Source: Pithys albifrons albifrons
Lineage: Eukaryota; Chordata; Aves; Passeriformes; Thamnophilidae
NCBI RefSeq assembly: GCF_047495875.1
Contig: NC_092465.1
Span: 265,501 to 329,500, forward strand
Length of the DNA stretch: 64,000 nt
Reading direction: 5' to 3'
Of this stretch, positions 60,865 to 64,000 are shown piece after piece. A program made the position numbers and the translations under genes. Positions within the stretch are counted from its first letter, which is position 1; each line of letters begins with the position of its first letter. Below the pieces are notes generated by a model, which had not been told where the DNA came from, made no database searches, and saw only the letters and a program-made list of their open reading frames with translations.

Positions 60865-63800
60865 AAATGGATACACATCCACCCTCCTCTTAGTGATCAC
60901 GGACACTCGGACAACAGCAGGCAGTGACTGATTTTTTTTCCACCATATTGTGAACATAAACCATATAAAAAAGCTACTGTCTCAAAGAAAGTTGAGTTCA
61001 CAAGTCTTGACTAAAGGCAATGAAAGATTGTGGATTATTGAAAAAAATCACAGCAATATATTCCAAAAATCAGTGTCTTTCTGGCTGCTTGGTAGAGAGA
61101 GCACTTGAATTGAGCCATACCTTTAATGCAGTGGAGAAGGATTCGGAGGGCAGGGTGGTTTAGGCAACGGGTGAATAAGTGAACACAAAATAGGGATGTC
61201 CCATTTTGATGGCATACTAGAGGCCTTCTGTTTGGCATTTGTTTTCCTCACACTTAGAGGAGCTAAGCATGTAAACTTGTTTTGCAGAATCTTAGCCTTA
61301 AGTCAGTCAGTGACTGGTCTCTTTTTTCAGTAGTACCATTAACAGTGTTTTAATACCTTTTGTAATTTTTTCTTTAATAATAATGTGCACTTTTTCTCAT
61401 CAGAAATGACTTATTATATTTCAACAATCTCATTTCATTAACCGGTAACTTCGTTACTATGAAAAATGTTTACCCTACTTATACTGAATCATAGTAGTCA
61501 GAAGAATGTAGGCTGTAAAAATTTAGGGTGTTTTTTCTGGACAGGTTCCAAGTTTGAGCATTTCTCGTTTTGTTTTTTAAAGATAAATACCTCTTCTAGA
61601 CCCAATTGTCAGAGAAAGAAGGGAACTGTTACATGTAGCTGTTAGTCCAATGAATATAACACTGTTTTGCACTTGAAAGTTTGGCTTTGGTGCACATACA
61701 CTATTTACATTGTGGTTCTTAACGATGTGAGGTACCATCCCAATGAAAAAGCTATCTATGATGCATAGAATAGCATTAGTTAAAAATATGAAACACACTT
61801 GCTATACTGATTCTGCATATTGTAGATTTTTAACAGTCCTTAATTAGCAATTGTCATGGATCCAGAGCTTGTTAGCCATGGAGCTGCAGATTAAATTTGC
61901 AGATTAAATGTGTACAACATTTCATTTTGAATAGAGATTGAACTCAAATGCTGTTTATGAAATGGAAAAAGTCATTTCTCATAAAACTCAACTGCTGCTA
62001 TAATGCTTTTGGTTATTCCCAGTTACCCAGGAGGTTCCTTTGTGGCTCTTTCCCTCTCAGTACCTGTTGTCAACACTGGTGATATTTTATGACAGTGCTG
62101 TGCCTGCTCACCTGTCTGGCCACGTGCGTGTCCATTCCATGCAGTTACTTTTGTTTGCCATTTCTTTGCAGCCATAGCTGAAAGCAGGCTAGACATTCGA
62201 CAGGCAGGTTCTGCAGTTTGTGAACATTAATCCCTGTATTGAAGACGCACAGATTAGCCCTACCCGCTGAGGAAGGGCTAGGCCAGTAGGAGCGTTGTTT
62301 CAGCCCTGCCCCGAGCAGCTCTCCAGCTCCTCACTGTATGTGCACTGCCCAGCAGGTGTATCCACTGCCAGCACTGCTCTTGCCAAGGGAGCTGTTGTAC
62401 TGGGCTTGTATTTCCTGGAGGGGATCTGGTTTATGGCAGCAGGAGAGGCAGAGGACCATCATAAGAACGGTGCTCACAGGAGTGTTCAAAAGTAGCAGGC
62501 GTGTAAGGAAATATGTAGTGAAAACCTTTTATGTGGTGCCTTCTACATGTTTTCTGTGTACAGGAGAATATGGATACTAAAGTTTACTTTTTTGGTTCCA
62601 GATTTTGTTTTTAGAATAAATTCAGTATGATTTCAGTTAGAAAACGTTGGTCACTTATGAGTAACATGACTAGAATGATGTTCACAGCTGTGACTGTGCA
62701 CAGTGAGTAACCCAGTCCTTTCTGTTGGTCCTATCACCTTAGAACCATTCCTGTGTGTGCTTTTAGTTCTTACTGAGGGTGCAGATAGGCCTGCACAAGT
62801 CATGCTGATTTGTTGTCTTTCCAGTATTACATGAAAGAACAAACATCTGCATTGATGTGTGAAATGAAAACTTGCCTGTATGGAATCCATACACATAATA
62901 ATACAGTTTTCCAGTGCTTTCATTTTAGTTGATGGTTTTCCAGAGGCAGAGTCTGTGTGTGTAACAGCCCCTGCGAAATGGAGAGCTCACAGACAGCTGG
63001 CTGCCCTTTCATCAGTAAAAGCAGGACTTGCCATTTTGTGTAGTCAAATGTGAGTGAAAACCATAAGGTTTAAAAAGTATAGTCATAGCTATTTTTTAAT
63101 GGCAGTGAAGTCTCCACCTGCCCCCCCAGTGCCATGGAACACAGTGATGGGGTGGATCATACCTGAGTCACTCCGTCCTGTAAACTGGAAGCCAGACCAG
63201 CGAGAGTCAGACTTGCTGCATAAATGGCTGCTTTTATTGTAATATAAATCACATTGGTTCATGCATGTGCCAGGAATTCTGTTGATGTTAGAATAAAAGT
63301 AATTATATTATTGCTTAAAAAAGGTTTCAATATGTTTTGATTCATCAAACAGAAGTCAGGTGCCATTAGACCAGTATCAATTTAACCAATTTTAAACAGC
63401 AAAAGCGTAAGACTACAATTTCTATGGAATTTGAAGAGAAGCTTAGTTTCTTAAAACATGTATTTGTTTCTTTTTAATCTTTTTAATAATGGAATATTTT
63501 TACATGTAGCAACCAGTGCAATAATCATAAAGCGTGTCTTTTAAAGTATATGGGCTCAGGATGATTAATTTTCAACTTGCCTGTTGCTTGCTTTCCTGCT
63601 TATTTTTAATGAGCCATAATGAAACAGTCAGAGGTCACGTGACTAGGTCTCTGTAGATGCCAAACTGAAAGCAAGTGTCTTAAGTTTTAGAACAAATTTA
63701 TATCTTGACAGTCTTTCCTTTTAAATAAATGTAGTGTGCTAAAAAAACCCCTCAAACTATTCCATAGTGGATAATTACTAATTGGCTTTAGTGTTTTTTT

Positions 63801-64000
63801 GTTTGAGATACTTAGATACCAGTTGATACTTAGGGCAATATTTAAAAAGGGCTTAGCGTTTCCATTGATGTTCTTGATAGATGTGCTTTGAATTCTATTA
63901 GTAGCAGAGTTAATTAGTGCTAAGCAGCAGTGGAAGTTTCATTCTCTAGCCTTTAAGAAATCAAAAGACAAGGATTTTCTACTAAGAAACTCTTGGCACT
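60865..64000. other. Right-end non-coding stretch
   Basis: This is AT-rich sequence, presumably still intron 1 of the rightward gene. No supported exon was found up to the window edge. Confidence 0.35.

Noticed and set aside
60468..60865. Possible small gene on the plus strand
   Set aside because: The sequence is the 3' part of a CR1 retroposon.

Overview
The window is nuclear DNA from a bird, most likely a songbird. The signs are spliced genes with consensus GT/AG sites, several CR1 retroposon 3' ends, avian ERVL-type LTRs, CpG-island promoters and many GC-rich minisatellites. There is no prokaryotic gene organisation.

The one gene that can be read completely is MARCHF7 (axotrophin), a RING-CH E3 ubiquitin ligase on the minus strand. 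Nine coding exons from 24833 down to 6383 join in consistent phase to 690 codons plus a stop. The promoter and non-coding first exon lie in a CpG island near 29.9-30.05 kb, and the 3' UTR probably runs to about 4.75 kb. A tenth, in-frame candidate cassette exon (19744-19902, 159 bp, phase 0-0) lies between the first two coding exons. It would add 53 residues, giving 743 aa, and I do not know it from the human protein.

A second CpG island at about 51.0-51.95 kb points the other way. It carries a CRE palindrome and a GT donor at 51291/51292. By human synteny (BAZ2B lies head to head with MARCHF7) it is most likely BAZ2B exon 1, so 52-64 kb would be its first intron. No BAZ2B coding exon is visible, so this is inference.

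The left edge (1-4 kb) is a patchwork unrelated to MARCHF7. It holds two adjacent exons, with their intron, that resemble CSE1L (exportin-2), one of them frameshifted. Next come a roughly 33/67-bp array of NRF1-like motifs, a GC-rich block with NRF1 and CTCF motifs, and the 3' end of an ERVL provirus with its LTR. Minisatellites crowd the CpG-rich places: a 32/25-bp higher-order array and a 45-bp G-rich array behind the MARCHF7 promoter, a 100-bp array at 39.6-40.0 kb, a C-rich array against the second CpG island, and a 70-bp array at 58.3-58.7 kb. The rest (31.6-39 kb, 40-50 kb, 52-64 kb) is AT-rich non-coding sequence with scattered CR1 and LTR fragments.
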